Notes under the pieces: generated by a model
Database searches by the model: none
Seen by the model: only the letters and a program-made list of their open reading frames with translations
Told to the model about the DNA's origin: nothing
DNA from: Gammaproteobacteria bacterium
GTDB taxonomy: Bacteria; Pseudomonadota; Gammaproteobacteria; GCA-001735895
DNA length: 64,000 nt
NCBI GenBank assembly: GCA_018669845.1
Contig: JABHSO010000036.1
Location: 25,562 to 89,561, forward strand
Reading direction: 5' to 3'
Part shown: piece by piece, positions 9,568-18,085 of the stretch
Position numbering within the stretch: the first letter of the stretch is position 1
Layout of the letters: every line of letters begins with the position of its first letter
Made by a program: the position numbers and the translations under genes

Positions 9568-9627
9568 AGTTAACTCCTCTCTAATTATTTTCTATTTGAA
9601 TTATTTTATTATTGTTATCAGGTAAGT

Positions 9628-12072
9628 ATGTCGTTACAAAGTGATCTTAACATAAATCAAGTGAGTGAAAAAAGTAAGGGGAGCTGTTTTCATTGTGGCC
9701 TGCCTTTGAATGGCTGTGAATTGACCGTTGAAATAGAAGAGCAAAGCCAACCCATGTGCTGTGCCGGCTGTCAGGCAGTCGCAGAAGCAATCGTAAATTC
9801 TGGTAATAAAAGTTATTACCGCTTCCGGGAAGAAAAATCTGTAACAGGAAAAGAGCTTGTACCTGAATTTCTAGCAAAAATAAAAGTCTTTGACCACCCG
9901 GCAGTTCAACAGCAATTTGTACACAATCAGTCCGGTCAAATAAAGCAGGTATCATTAATTATCGAAGGCATCGTCTGCGCTGCCTGCATCTGGTTGAATG
10001 AACAATACCTACGTCAGTTGCCGGGCATAACCAGCGTAAATATTAATTATTCTACCCATCGAGCCAATGTTGAATGGGATGAAGGGCAGATAAAGTTGAG
10101 TCAAATACTCGAAGCCATTTCTAATATTGGCTATCTTGCACATCCTTATGACCCTGAAACACAGCAGAAAATTTATGAAGATCAACGCAAGCTGCTAATT
10201 CGTCAAATCGGTATTTCCGGGTTGTTCGGTATGCAAATCATGATTTTTGCCGTTGCCCTGTATGGTGGTGACTGGTGGGGTATCAGTGAAAATTTTCGAG
10301 AATTTTTTCGTTGGCTTAGTTTGATGCTGACGACACCAATCATGCTATTTTCTGCGACACCATTTTATAAAGGTGCCTGGCTGGACTTCAAACATAAACG
10401 TGCAGGCATGGATGTTCCTGTCGCTCTTGGTTTGACCCTGGCTTTTACTGCCAGTTGTTACAATACCTGGACTGGACATTCGGATGTGTATTTTGAATCG
10501 GTGGCGATGTTTGTCTTCCTATTGTTATCGGTACGATTGTTTGAATTATCTGCACGGAAAAAAGCGGCTGAAAAAATTGAATCTCTGACAAATCTGACAC
10601 CCACTATGTCCAGTCGGTTAAACCCGGATGGTAATGTTGAAGTTGTGCCAACGGTAGAGCTATCTCTACAGGATCAGTTCCTGGTAAAGCCGGGAGAAAT
10701 CATTCCAACCGATGGAGTTTTGCTATCTGAGCATGCTCTGGTTGATGAAGCTCTGCTTACCGGAGAGCAGCATGCAGTGAGCAAGTTTGCAGGTGATGTG
10801 TTAATCGGAGGAAGTTATAACCTGGAGCAACCGATAACTTTACAGGTGCATCAACTGGGGCAGGATACTGTTCTGTCCGGAATTAAGCGGCTGATTGAAC
10901 AGGCTCAGGGCTTCAAACCCAATGTTGCGATGTTAGCTGATCGTGTGGCCAGTGTTTTTGTGGCTATTTTGCTAGTGCTCGTCGTTATCGCAGGTTTTTA
11001 CTGGTGGCAGGTTGATCCAACCAGGGTACTGCAGGTGCTTGTAGCTACTTTGGTCGTGACCTGTCCCTGTGCTTTATCGCTGGCAACCCCTGCATCATTA
11101 TCAGCAGCAATCGGGGCTTTAACCCGTGATGGAATGCTGGTGGCTAAGTCTCGTGCGCTGGAAGTTATGCCCCAAATTGATACGGTGATTTTTGATAAAA
11201 CAGGGACATTAACCACGGGCGTTTTAACATTACAAAAACAGATCGATTTTGCAGAATTTACAGCAGACAAGCATCGGCAAATAGCACATAGCCTGGAACT
11301 GCATTCAGAGCACCCGGTCGGACGTGCCCTGGTAAATGACGATATTGAAACCCTGTCCGTTAGTAAAATGCAAAATGTGACCGGTAAAGGCGTACAAGGT
11401 TTTATTGATGGAGAAACCTACTTTATTGGTAATGCTGGCTTTATCAGTGAAGTCGCTGAGATACCTGGAAATCAACCTTTTGAAGATAATGTTCAGGTTG
11501 TCTATCTGGCTCGAAAGGGGCAGTGGCTGGCCAGCTTTTCTTTTACCGACCCGCTCAAACAGGATGCTCGTCAAACTGTCGATCAAATGCGTCAACGTGG
11601 AATAGATGTAAGAATTCTCAGTGGTGACCGAAAATCCTATGTTAAGTCAATTGCGGATCAACTGGGTATTTTACACTTCGATGCTGAGCAATTACCGGAT
11701 GATAAATTACAAAAAGTAAAACAGTTGCAGGCTAAAGGTCATAAAGTAGCCATGGTTGGGGATGGTATTAATGATGCACCGGTACTGGCTGCAGCTGACC
11801 TTTCTATATCGTTGTCTGTAGGCACGGATCTGGCCAGGGCGGCTTCAGATCTGATTATAAACGGTGGGCATTTAACGCCAATTCTCGATTCAATAAAAAT
11901 CACCACTAAAATGATGCGTATTATTCGACAGAATTTTGGTTGGGCAATAGCGTATAATATTGTGGCAGTGCCATTCTCTATGGCCGGTCTGGTTCAGCCC
12001 TGGCTTGCCGCAATAGGCATGTCATTGAGTTCATTAATTGTTGTGTTAAATGCTTTACGATTGAGATTATAG
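9628..12072 (+). CDS. ccoI: Copper-translocating P1B-type ATPase for cbb3 assembly (CcoI/FixI)
   Basis: 814 residues. A Cys-rich N-terminal metal-binding region (C-F-H-C-G-L-P-L and M-C-C-A-G-C-Q-A), an HMA-like domain with G-I-V-C-A-A-C-I-W-L, eight membrane helices with the ion-binding T-C-P-C-A-L-S-L, the phosphorylation site D-K-T-G-T-L-T and the hinge G-D-G-I-N-D-A-P. CcoI exports copper for the oxidase active site. It is followed by ccoS with a two-base gap. The usual ccoGHIS run is split here: G and H read leftward with the structural genes, I and S rightward. Confidence 0.96.
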   Translation: MSLQSDLNINQVSEKSKGSCFHCGLPLNGCELTVEIEEQSQPMCCAGCQAVAEAIVNSGNKSYYRFREEKSVTGKELVPEFLAKIKVFDHPAVQQQFVHNQSGQIKQVSLIIEGIVCAACIWLNEQYLRQLPGITSVNINYSTHRANVEWDEGQIKLSQILEAISNIGYLAHPYDPETQQKIYEDQRKLLIRQIGISGLFGMQIMIFAVALYGGDWWGISENFREFFRWLSLMLTTPIMLFSATPFYKGAWLDFKHKRAGMDVPVALGLTLAFTASCYNTWTGHSDVYFESVAMFVFLLLSVRLFELSARKKAAEKIESLTNLTPTMSSRLNPDGNVEVVPTVELSLQDQFLVKPGEIIPTDGVLLSEHALVDEALLTGEQHAVSKFAGDVLIGGSYNLEQPITLQVHQLGQDTVLSGIKRLIEQAQGFKPNVAMLADRVASVFVAILLVLVVIAGFYWWQVDPTRVLQVLVATLVVTCPCALSLATPASLSAAIGALTRDGMLVAKSRALEVMPQIDTVIFDKTGTLTTGVLTLQKQIDFAEFTADKHRQIAHSLELHSEHPVGRALVNDDIETLSVSKMQNVTGKGVQGFIDGETYFIGNAGFISEVAEIPGNQPFEDNVQVVYLARKGQWLASFSFTDPLKQDARQTVDQMRQRGIDVRILSGDRKSYVKSIADQLGILHFDAEQLPDDKLQKVKQLQAKGHKVAMVGDGINDAPVLAAADLSISLSVGTDLARAASDLIINGGHLTPILDSIKITTKMMRIIRQNFGWAIAYNIVAVPFSMAGLVQPWLAAIGMSLSSLIVVLNALRLRL

Positions 12073-12074
12073 TT

Positions 12075-12257
12075 TTGGAAATTTTATACTTACTAATCCC
12101 ACTGGCGATGTTAATTCTAGTGGTTATAGCAGGATTTTTTTTCTGGTCGGTTAAATCCGGGCAGATGGATGATCTGGAAGGGCCAGCTTATCGAATATTA
12201 ATGGATGATGACTCTATTAAACCTGAGGTAAAGAAACAGGATAAAGAAAAGTCCTGA
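12075..12257 (+). CDS. ccoS: cbb3 oxidase maturation protein CcoS
   Basis: 60 residues from a TTG start: one membrane helix (about 4-26), then the hallmark F-F-F-W-S-V-K-S-G-Q-M-D-D-L-E-G-P-A and a short acidic tail. CcoS is needed for cofactor insertion into cbb3 oxidase. It starts two bases after the ccoI stop, as in most genomes. Confidence 0.93.
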   Translation: MEILYLLIPLAMLILVVIAGFFFWSVKSGQMDDLEGPAYRILMDDDSIKPEVKKQDKEKS

Positions 12258-12266
12258 CCCTAAGAC

Positions 12267-12460
12267 ATATTCACCACGAACTAGGGCAGGAAGCCCGTAG
12301 GTAGAACAATGCAGGAGCAATTGTCGAGGCACGAAAGCCACGAAGAAGTTGAATAGACATGACAGGTATTTTAAAGTTAAAAAAATCTGTCTAAAAGTCC
12401 TTAGTAGCAACCCAGTAATAATAGCTTCGTGCTCTTCGTGCCTTCGTGGTGAGAAATATT
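12267..12460 (+). repeat. Dispersed CACGAAG inverted-repeat element, degenerate copy A
   Basis: The left arm starts ATATTCACCACGAA (12267-12280); the right arm (12424-12460) is a run of CTTCGTG units ending CTTCGTGGTGAGAAATATT. The left arm is interrupted by 49 bases (12281-12329) and then resumes CACGAAAGCCACGAAGAAG. This copy lacks the outer ends seen in the copy at 17791. It touches the stop codon of the convergent smr gene and fills the space after ccoS, where it could serve as a bidirectional transcription end. Confidence 0.75.
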
Positions 12461-12990
12461 TAACCTCTCTGGTTTTTCAAATACACATAACTGGCCCCGG
12501 ATCCCCCATCTTTAGGTTGAGCCGGACAATAAGCAAGAACCACACTTTGTTCACTCAACCAATGCTGTACAAGAGGACGTAACACGGCTTCAGACTCCGA
12601 ATTAAAACCTTTGCCATGAATGATCAATACCATTCGGGATTGCATATTGATGGCATCTCTCATAAATGATTCCAGTTCCCGGGTCGCCTGGTGTTTTCGA
12701 TGACCATGTAAATCCAGTATGGCATCGATATTTAATTGCCCCGATTTGATTTTCCGCTGAAGTTTTTTCTGCACACCATGATGAAACCAGCTGTGTTGAC
12801 TGGTTTCAGGAATGTTGTGAGTTATGGGATTAAACTCTGAAACTGGATCGGTGAAATCCTTATGGGCTTTTATCACATGCTTTTTTCTAGGTGTGCTCTG
12901 ATAGACATCAATTTTATCATTTTTTAGCTGACGAATACCCGCTAGAGACTGCATAAATCCTTTTCCTTCTTTTTTGGTTTCGTTTGACAT
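12460..12990 (-). CDS. Smr-domain protein (SmrA/YdaL-like)
   Basis: 176 residues. The C-terminal Smr domain is clear: L-D-L-H-G-H-R at about 94-100, M-V-L-I-I-H-G-K-G-F-N-S at about 121-132, and V-L-A-Y-C-P-A-Q-P-K-D-G-G-S-G-A near the end. Stand-alone Smr proteins are nicking endonucleases, some linked to ribosome rescue and others to DNA repair. The N-terminal 80 residues are basic and carry no recognised domain. It is transcribed divergently from surE. Confidence 0.88.
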   Translation of the reverse strand: MSNETKKEGKGFMQSLAGIRQLKNDKIDVYQSTPRKKHVIKAHKDFTDPVSEFNPITHNIPETSQHSWFHHGVQKKLQRKIKSGQLNIDAILDLHGHRKHQATRELESFMRDAINMQSRMVLIIHGKGFNSESEAVLRPLVQHWLSEQSVVLAYCPAQPKDGGSGASYVYLKNQRG

Positions 12991-13130
12991 GGTTTTACTG
13001 TTTTTTGAATTGATGTCTTCTGGAATAAAGTCCTGTTATCAAAGACTAATATCCCATCATAGTGCAAATTAATTCCTGAGTCCTCGTGAATTAGTTTATC
13101 ATTCGCGCTTATTTAAAATTCTTGTTTTTT

Positions 13131-13877
13131 ATGCATATTCTGCTTAGTAATGATGATGGTTATCTGGCCCCTGGATTGAAGGCTATTGCCGATGAATTAT
13201 CTATGATGTCAGAGATAACCGTGGTTGCACCAGATCGTAATCGTAGTGGTGCCAGTAACTCACTGACGCTTCAGCGACCTTTACGTGCCCAGATGACTCC
13301 GCTGGGCTTTTATAAAGTGGATGGAACGCCCACCGATTGCGTGCACCTGGCATTAACCGGTTTATTAACGGAAGAACCCGACATGGTTGTTTCTGGTATA
13401 AATTCTGGTGCTAATCTGGGTGACGATGTTATTTATTCAGGCACTGTGGCCGCAGCGACTGAAGGCAGGTTTCTGGGTTTGCCAGCGTTGGCTGTGTCAC
13501 TGGCAAGTCGTGATGAATTACATTTTGATACTGCTGCTAAAGCTACCGGTGAAATTATTCGTAAATTATTAAAAACACCTTTACCTGAAGATACTATTTT
13601 AAATATAAATGTACCGGACCTTCCATGGCCTGAAATCAAAGGTTTTCAGGCTACCCGACTCGGGTTTCGTCATCGGGCAGAACCGGTAGTTCAGCAGCGT
13701 GACCCTTATGATCAGAAAATATATTGGGTGGGTCCAGCTGGCCTGGCACAGGATGCGGGTGAGGGTACTGATTTTTATGCGGTGAAACACGGCTATGTGT
13801 CGGTGACGCCACTGCAAATAGATTTGACTCGTCATGAAGGGGTTAAACCTTTGCAGAACTGGTTAGATAATGAATAA
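13131..13877 (+). CDS. surE: 5'/3'-nucleotidase SurE
   Basis: 248 residues from the ATG at 13131; a TTG three codons upstream is possible, but the family N-terminus [11 protein letters not shown] matches the ATG. Asp-Asp at residues 8-9 with S-N-S (about 41) and N in [10 protein letters not shown] form the metal-binding active site. SurE dephosphorylates nucleoside monophosphates in the cytoplasm. It opens the classical surE-pcm-nlpD-rpoS stationary-phase cluster. Confidence 0.95.
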   Translation: MHILLSNDDGYLAPGLKAIADELSMMSEITVVAPDRNRSGASNSLTLQRPLRAQMTPLGFYKVDGTPTDCVHLALTGLLTEEPDMVVSGINSGANLGDDVIYSGTVAAATEGRFLGLPALAVSLASRDELHFDTAAKATGEIIRKLLKTPLPEDTILNINVPDLPWPEIKGFQATRLGFRHRAEPVVQQRDPYDQKIYWVGPAGLAQDAGEGTDFYAVKHGYVSVTPLQIDLTRHEGVKPLQNWLDNE

Positions 13878-13908
13878 CTTGTCGCATGAAAAGCTAAAAG
13901 GAATTGGC

Positions 13909-14544
13909 ATGACCTCGCAGCGAACGCGTGATCGCCTCATTGAGAGATTGCAGCAGCAGGGTATAAATAATCAGAAAGTACTGGAAGTGATGAGGAATAC
14001 GCCACGCCATCTGTTTGTTGATGAAGCTTTGTCGCATCGGGCTTATGAAGATACAGCGCTGCCTATTGGTTTTGGGCAAACTATTTCCCAGCCTTATATT
14101 GTGGCACGTATGACTCAGATGATTTTAGCATCTGGCATGCCCTTATCAGTTCTTGAAATTGGAACAGGTTGTGGTTATCAGACAGCGGTTTTAGCACAAA
14201 TAGTTCCTCAGGTTTATAGTGTTGAACGCATTGGTGCCTTGCATCAACAGGCAAAGAAAAGATTATCTGAGTTACAATTCTATAATGTAGAGTTAAGGCA
14301 TACCGATGGTAATGGCGGTTGGCCTAATTTAAATTATCATTTTGACCGGATTATAATGACGGCTGCCTGTTCTGATATTCCCCGAAAGCTTGCGGAACAG
14401 TTGAATCATAAAGGTGAAATGATTCTGCCTTATGATGATGGCAAGAGTCAGGTTTTACTTAAAATTACTCGGCGACATGATGAGTTTGAAACTGAAGCCT
14501 TTGAACCCGTTTCTTTCGTGCCATTACTGCCAGGGATTAGTTAA
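13909..14544 (+). CDS. pcm: Protein-L-isoaspartate O-methyltransferase
   Basis: 211 residues from the ATG at 13909, preceded by AAAAGGA at good spacing; an upstream in-frame ATG at 13870, overlapping surE, has no such site. Motifs: T-P-R-H-L-F-V-D-E-A, Q-T-I-S-Q-P-Y-I-V-A-R-M-T, and the SAM-binding V-L-E-I-G-T-G-C-G-Y-Q-T-A-V-L. The enzyme methylates isoaspartyl residues to start repair of aged proteins. It overlaps the next gene by one base. Confidence 0.95.
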   Translation: MTSQRTRDRLIERLQQQGINNQKVLEVMRNTPRHLFVDEALSHRAYEDTALPIGFGQTISQPYIVARMTQMILASGMPLSVLEIGTGCGYQTAVLAQIVPQVYSVERIGALHQQAKKRLSELQFYNVELRHTDGNGGWPNLNYHFDRIIMTAACSDIPRKLAEQLNHKGEMILPYDDGKSQVLLKITRRHDEFETEAFEPVSFVPLLPGIS

Positions 14545-15125
14545 TGAAAATATTTGAAAAACTCTATCAATCGGTGATTACCGCTTCCTCCAGTAAAAGC
14601 GCACCCAAGGTATTGTCTACCCTCAGTTTTGTGGAATCTTTTATTCTTCCTTTTCCTCCGCCGGATGTGATGTTAGCTCCAATGTCTCTGGCGAAACCTG
14701 ATCGTGCTATGTATTTCGCCACGATTACGTTAATTGCATCATTACTCGGTGGCGTAGTTGGTTATTTAATAGGGGCCTTTGGTTTTGAAATAGCTCAACC
14801 TTATATTGTTGAATGGGGATACCAGGAAGTTTTTGATAAGGTCATGCAATGGTTTCAAGTGTGGGGTTTCTGGGCAGTTCTGGTTGCTGGGTTCTCTCCG
14901 GTACCTTATAAAATATTTACAATATCAGCGGGCGTTTTGAGCCTTGCATTTATTCCGTTCATGCTGGCTTCTTTTATAGGACGTGGAGCACGTTTTTTTC
15001 TGGTTGCATTTTTGCTATCAAAGTATGGGGCTGCTATAGAACCAAAATTACTAATGTATATCGAAAAAATTGGATGGGCTACGGTAATTCTATTGACCGT
15101 GGTAATACTCTTTTACAGCTTTTAA
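14544..15125 (+). CDS. YqaA/DedA-like inner membrane protein
   Basis: 193 residues, four or five membrane helices, with the SNARE-associated (DedA superfamily) signature F-x-x-P-x-P-P-D (F-I-L-P-F-P-P-P-D-V-M) near residue 40, G-x-x-G-Y-x-x-G in the next helix and the re-entrant segment V-A-G-F-S-P-V-P-Y-K-I-F-T-I-S-A-G. DedA-family proteins transport lipids such as undecaprenyl phosphate; the YqaA branch is not characterised. A yqaA-like gene between pcm and nlpD is a common gammaproteobacterial arrangement. It overlaps pcm by one base. Confidence 0.88.
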   Translation: MKIFEKLYQSVITASSSKSAPKVLSTLSFVESFILPFPPPDVMLAPMSLAKPDRAMYFATITLIASLLGGVVGYLIGAFGFEIAQPYIVEWGYQEVFDKVMQWFQVWGFWAVLVAGFSPVPYKIFTISAGVLSLAFIPFMLASFIGRGARFFLVAFLLSKYGAAIEPKLLMYIEKIGWATVILLTVVILFYSF

Positions 15126-15126
15126 G

Positions 15127-15837
15127 ATGTCGCATCCGTACCATTTTTTATTTTCAATTTTGCTGTTATTTTTGTCGGCTTGCTCAGTAATACAGCAACA
15201 CAGTTTGAAAGGAGCTGGTTGGTATTTAGTTAAACCAACCGATACTCTTTATTCAGTAGCCTGGCGTTATGGTCTGGATTTTCAACAATTAGCTTTATGG
15301 AATAATATTTCTGAGCCCTATGTAATAAATCCTGGTCAACAGTTGGTGCTTATTGAGCCTGACAAATTACCGGCAAAAACCAAATCTAGAGAGGTTAAGG
15401 CTGGTAACTCATTGATAAAGCAAACAGTTATCGTCAAGCCGTTGGCGCCTTCTTATAATCAGGCGATACGCTGGCGCTGGCCAGTTAAAGGATCTGTTTT
15501 AAATCGCTTTTCAATCAAGGACCTGGATCGTCGTGGTATTGATATTGCAGGGAAAATAGGGCAATCTGTGTACGCTGTTGCTGCGGGCAAAGTCGTTTAT
15601 AGCGGTTCCGGCATATCCGGTTTAGGCAATTTGATTATCGTAAAACATGATAATACTTACTTAAGTGCATATGCCTATAACAGTAGTATTTTAGTACAGG
15701 AAGGTTCTCAGGTGAAAACTGGAGCGCATATTGCGAATATGGGAAGAGGCAAAAATAATAAACCCATGCTCCATTTTCAAATTCGAAAGAAAGGAAAACC
15801 GGTTGACCCATTACATTTTTTACCAGATACAAAATGA
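15127..15837 (+). CDS. nlpD: NlpD-type LysM/M23 lipoprotein
   Basis: 236 residues. A lipoprotein signal peptide (L-F-L-S-A-C, Cys at about 19), a LysM domain ([14 protein letters not shown], about 35-78) and a C-terminal M23 domain (about 115-232). The M23 domain lacks the full H-x-x-x-D and H-x-H zinc set: it has R-R-G-I-D-I-A-G and L-H-F-Q-I. It is therefore probably a non-catalytic activator of the amidase AmiC, whose gene is at 21692. Its stop overlaps a possible upstream rpoS start; in related bacteria nlpD contains the main rpoS promoter. Confidence 0.93.
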   Translation: MSHPYHFLFSILLLFLSACSVIQQHSLKGAGWYLVKPTDTLYSVAWRYGLDFQQLALWNNISEPYVINPGQQLVLIEPDKLPAKTKSREVKAGNSLIKQTVIVKPLAPSYNQAIRWRWPVKGSVLNRFSIKDLDRRGIDIAGKIGQSVYAVAAGKVVYSGSGISGLGNLIIVKHDNTYLSAYAYNSSILVQEGSQVKTGAHIANMGRGKNNKPMLHFQIRKKGKPVDPLHFLPDTK

Positions 15838-15866
15838 GCAAAAAAACTCTCAAGGGGACTGTTAGT

Positions 15867-16937
15867 ATGAGCAAATCAAATGATCCAACTATTCTTCAGG
15901 ATAAGGAAATTCCAGCTGATGAAATTGTGGAATCAATTCAGTCTGAACAGAGTGAGAGTGAAAAACCTGTTGATATGACTTTTGTCGAACCGTCGGCTGA
16001 AGATGAAAAAGTTATAAAAGAAGAAGTCGATGAGGCTGCCGATAAATTTGTTGAAAGACGAAGAACTATTGAACGACGTAAAACAAGCACTCGTCGTCGA
16101 GTTTCCGATGCTTATCCTACCCGTCTATATTTGAGTGAAATTGAAGGTTCTCCTTTATTGACTGCTGAAGAAGAAGTTTATTATTCGCGAAAAGCTCAAA
16201 AGGGCGAGTCTGATGCACGCGATACGATGATTGAATGCAACCTTCGGCTGGTTGTTAAAATTGCCAGACGATACATGAACCGTGGTTTACCTTTACTGGA
16301 TTTAATTGAAGAAGGAAATTTGGGTTTAATCCGGGCTGTAGAGAAATTTGATCCCGAACGTGGTTTTAGATTTTCCACTTATGCAACCTGGTGGATACGT
16401 CAAACGATTGAGCGTGGTTTAATGAATCAGACTCGAACTATTCGTCTGCCTATCCATGTGATCAAAGAACTAAATACTTATTTACGCACAGCTCGTAGAT
16501 TAACCCAGGATTTAAACCAGGAAGCCACATCTGAAGATATTGCCAGAACGCTCAATAAACCTATCGCTGACGTTGAAAAAATGCTCAAACTGGCTGATAG
16601 GGTAACCTCGGTCGATATTCCAATGGGAGGGGATGGTGAACGTCCTTTACTGGATATTATTCCAGATGAAAATAACCCGGACCCTTCTTTAATCTTGCAA
16701 GATGAATCTGTTTTAGAACATCTTGATACCTGGCTGGATGAACTAGATGGTAAGCAGCGAGAAGTGGTTGTTCGTCGATTTGGTTTGCGTAACCACCCCC
16801 GTGGAACTCTCGAAGAAGTTGGAAAGGAATTAGGTGTCACCCGCGAAAGAGTAAGACAGGTTCAAATGGATGCTTTACGCCGGTTAAGACGAATACTGGA
16901 AAATAGCGGTTATTCTCGAGATAATATTTTACGCTAA
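15867..16937 (+). CDS. rpoS: RNA polymerase sigma factor RpoS
   Basis: 356 residues from the ATG at 15867, preceded by AAGGGG at good spacing; an alternative ATG at 15834 overlaps nlpD. Region 1.2 reads [19 protein letters not shown]; region 2 is near-invariant ([15 protein letters not shown] and [13 protein letters not shown]); region 4 has [10 protein letters not shown]. RpoS directs stationary-phase and general stress transcription. An unusual Arg-rich stretch ([16 protein letters not shown]) precedes region 1.2. Confidence 0.95.
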   Translation: MSKSNDPTILQDKEIPADEIVESIQSEQSESEKPVDMTFVEPSAEDEKVIKEEVDEAADKFVERRRTIERRKTSTRRRVSDAYPTRLYLSEIEGSPLLTAEEEVYYSRKAQKGESDARDTMIECNLRLVVKIARRYMNRGLPLLDLIEEGNLGLIRAVEKFDPERGFRFSTYATWWIRQTIERGLMNQTRTIRLPIHVIKELNTYLRTARRLTQDLNQEATSEDIARTLNKPIADVEKMLKLADRVTSVDIPMGGDGERPLLDIIPDENNPDPSLILQDESVLEHLDTWLDELDGKQREVVVRRFGLRNHPRGTLEEVGKELGVTRERVRQVQMDALRRLRRILENSGYSRDNILR

Positions 16938-16948
16938 TTATCGTATAT

Positions 16949-17764
16949 ATGAATAGACTTGTAGGAATTATATTTACTCTGGTAATTGTATTTTCGAGCC
17001 TATCATTTTCTCTTCATGCTGAAACCTTCACCAGTTCGTTTGGGCAAAAATTTGTCAACATCGAATCTGGTGAATTCGTTATGGGTACGCAAAATTTTGA
17101 TCTGCTGGCTAAAGAAGTTACACCTGAACGCCGGGATCATTTAAAAAAGGAATTACCCGCACATAAAGTGACCATCAGTAAAGATTTTTATCTGGCCACT
17201 ACTGAAGTGACTCAGCAGCAATGGTTCGAACTGATGGGGTATCAACCGGGTAAAGAAAAAAGGTGGCAGAGAGATGACTGGAAAAACTTACCGGTTAGTC
17301 GTGTCAGCTGGCAATCAGTTAAAGAGTTTATAAGCGTTCTAAACGATCTTGATGAACAGTATCTATATCGTTTGCCAACAGAAGCAGAATGGGAATATGC
17401 AGCTCGTGCCGGCACTAGTGGTTTACGTCCATTTAAATATGAAGAAATGGCTGACTACGCCTGGTTTCGGGAAAGTTCAGATAACAAACCGATGCCAGTA
17501 GGTTCACTAAAGCCGAATGCATGGGGACTGTATGACATGATCGGAAACCTGTGGGAATGGGTCGAAGATTCATTTGATGCCGAGTACTATAAAATATCAG
17601 CATCAACAGATCCTATGGGTGGTGAGCTTTCGAGTAGAAAATCTATGCGTGGAGGCTCATATCACTGCACTCCTGAAAGAGTTCGTGCAGGGATCAGGGG
17701 ATCTTACGTTGAGCATCGATCCTTATCTGTTTTGGGATTTAGACTTGTCGCAGAAAAAAAGTAG
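16949..17764 (+). CDS. Secreted formylglycine-generating-enzyme (SUMF1) family protein
   Basis: 271 residues with a signal peptide (cleavage after about S-L-H-A, residue 24). The FGE-sulfatase fold is shown by G-E-F-V-M-G-T, T-E-V-T-Q-Q-Q-W, R-L-P-T-E-A-E-W-E-Y-A-A-R-A-G, G-L-Y-D-M-I-G-N-L-W-E-W-V and M-R-G-G-S-Y at the expected order. Many bacterial members are not sulfatase activators but iron- or copper-dependent oxygenases or binding proteins. It starts 11 bases after rpoS and is probably co-transcribed. No sulfatase gene lies in the window. Confidence 0.85.
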   Translation: MNRLVGIIFTLVIVFSSLSFSLHAETFTSSFGQKFVNIESGEFVMGTQNFDLLAKEVTPERRDHLKKELPAHKVTISKDFYLATTEVTQQQWFELMGYQPGKEKRWQRDDWKNLPVSRVSWQSVKEFISVLNDLDEQYLYRLPTEAEWEYAARAGTSGLRPFKYEEMADYAWFRESSDNKPMPVGSLKPNAWGLYDMIGNLWEWVEDSFDAEYYKISASTDPMGGELSSRKSMRGGSYHCTPERVRAGIRGSYVEHRSLSVLGFRLVAEKK

Positions 17765-17782
17765 TCGCTACTTAAAGAGTTA

Positions 17783-18029
17783 CAATAATCGTAACTACTC
17801 AGCGATTTTCAAAATTCGATTACTTAAAAAAATTTTTTCACCACGAAGAGCACGAAGGACACGAAGGTAAATATTTATGGGGTAATAAATGTTTACCTTA
17901 TATCAATGATCGGTTTATCAGCTTTATATTTTCAGTTATTTGATTTTCTTCGTGAGCTTCGTGAGCTTCGTGCTCTTCGTGGTGAATATCTTTTGACTTT
18001 GTAACTACACTGAATAGTTACCAATAATC
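17783..18029 (+). mobile_element. MITE-like element (CACGAAG family, copy B) with 8-bp target duplication
   Basis: The element is 17791-18021. Its ends are GTAACTACTCAGCG (17791-17804) and CACTGAATAGTTAC (18008-18021), inverted repeats matching at 12 of 14 positions. Both sides carry the perfect direct repeat CAATAATC (17783-17790 and 18022-18029). Inside, the arms carry TTCACCACGAAG plus CACGAAG units (17838-17867) and the complementary CTTCGTG run (17948-17986), so the RNA would form a long hairpin. It has no coding capacity. An 18-bp stretch at 17983-18000 (TGAATATCTTTTGACTTT) recurs at 18038-18055, a relic of another right end. Confidence 0.8.
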
Positions 18030-18085
18030 AATCAATTTGAATATCTTTTGACTTTTTTAATTACACAAATAGCTGCTAATAGTCT

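Noticed and set aside
15127..15837. NlpD-like protein as an active M23 endopeptidase
   Set aside because: The zinc-binding His and Asp of active M23 enzymes are not present at the expected motifs, so an activator role is preferred.
17838..17986. Iterated CTTCGTG units as a CRISPR array
   Set aside because: Units are too short, are arranged as an inverted repeat, and have no spacers or cas genes.
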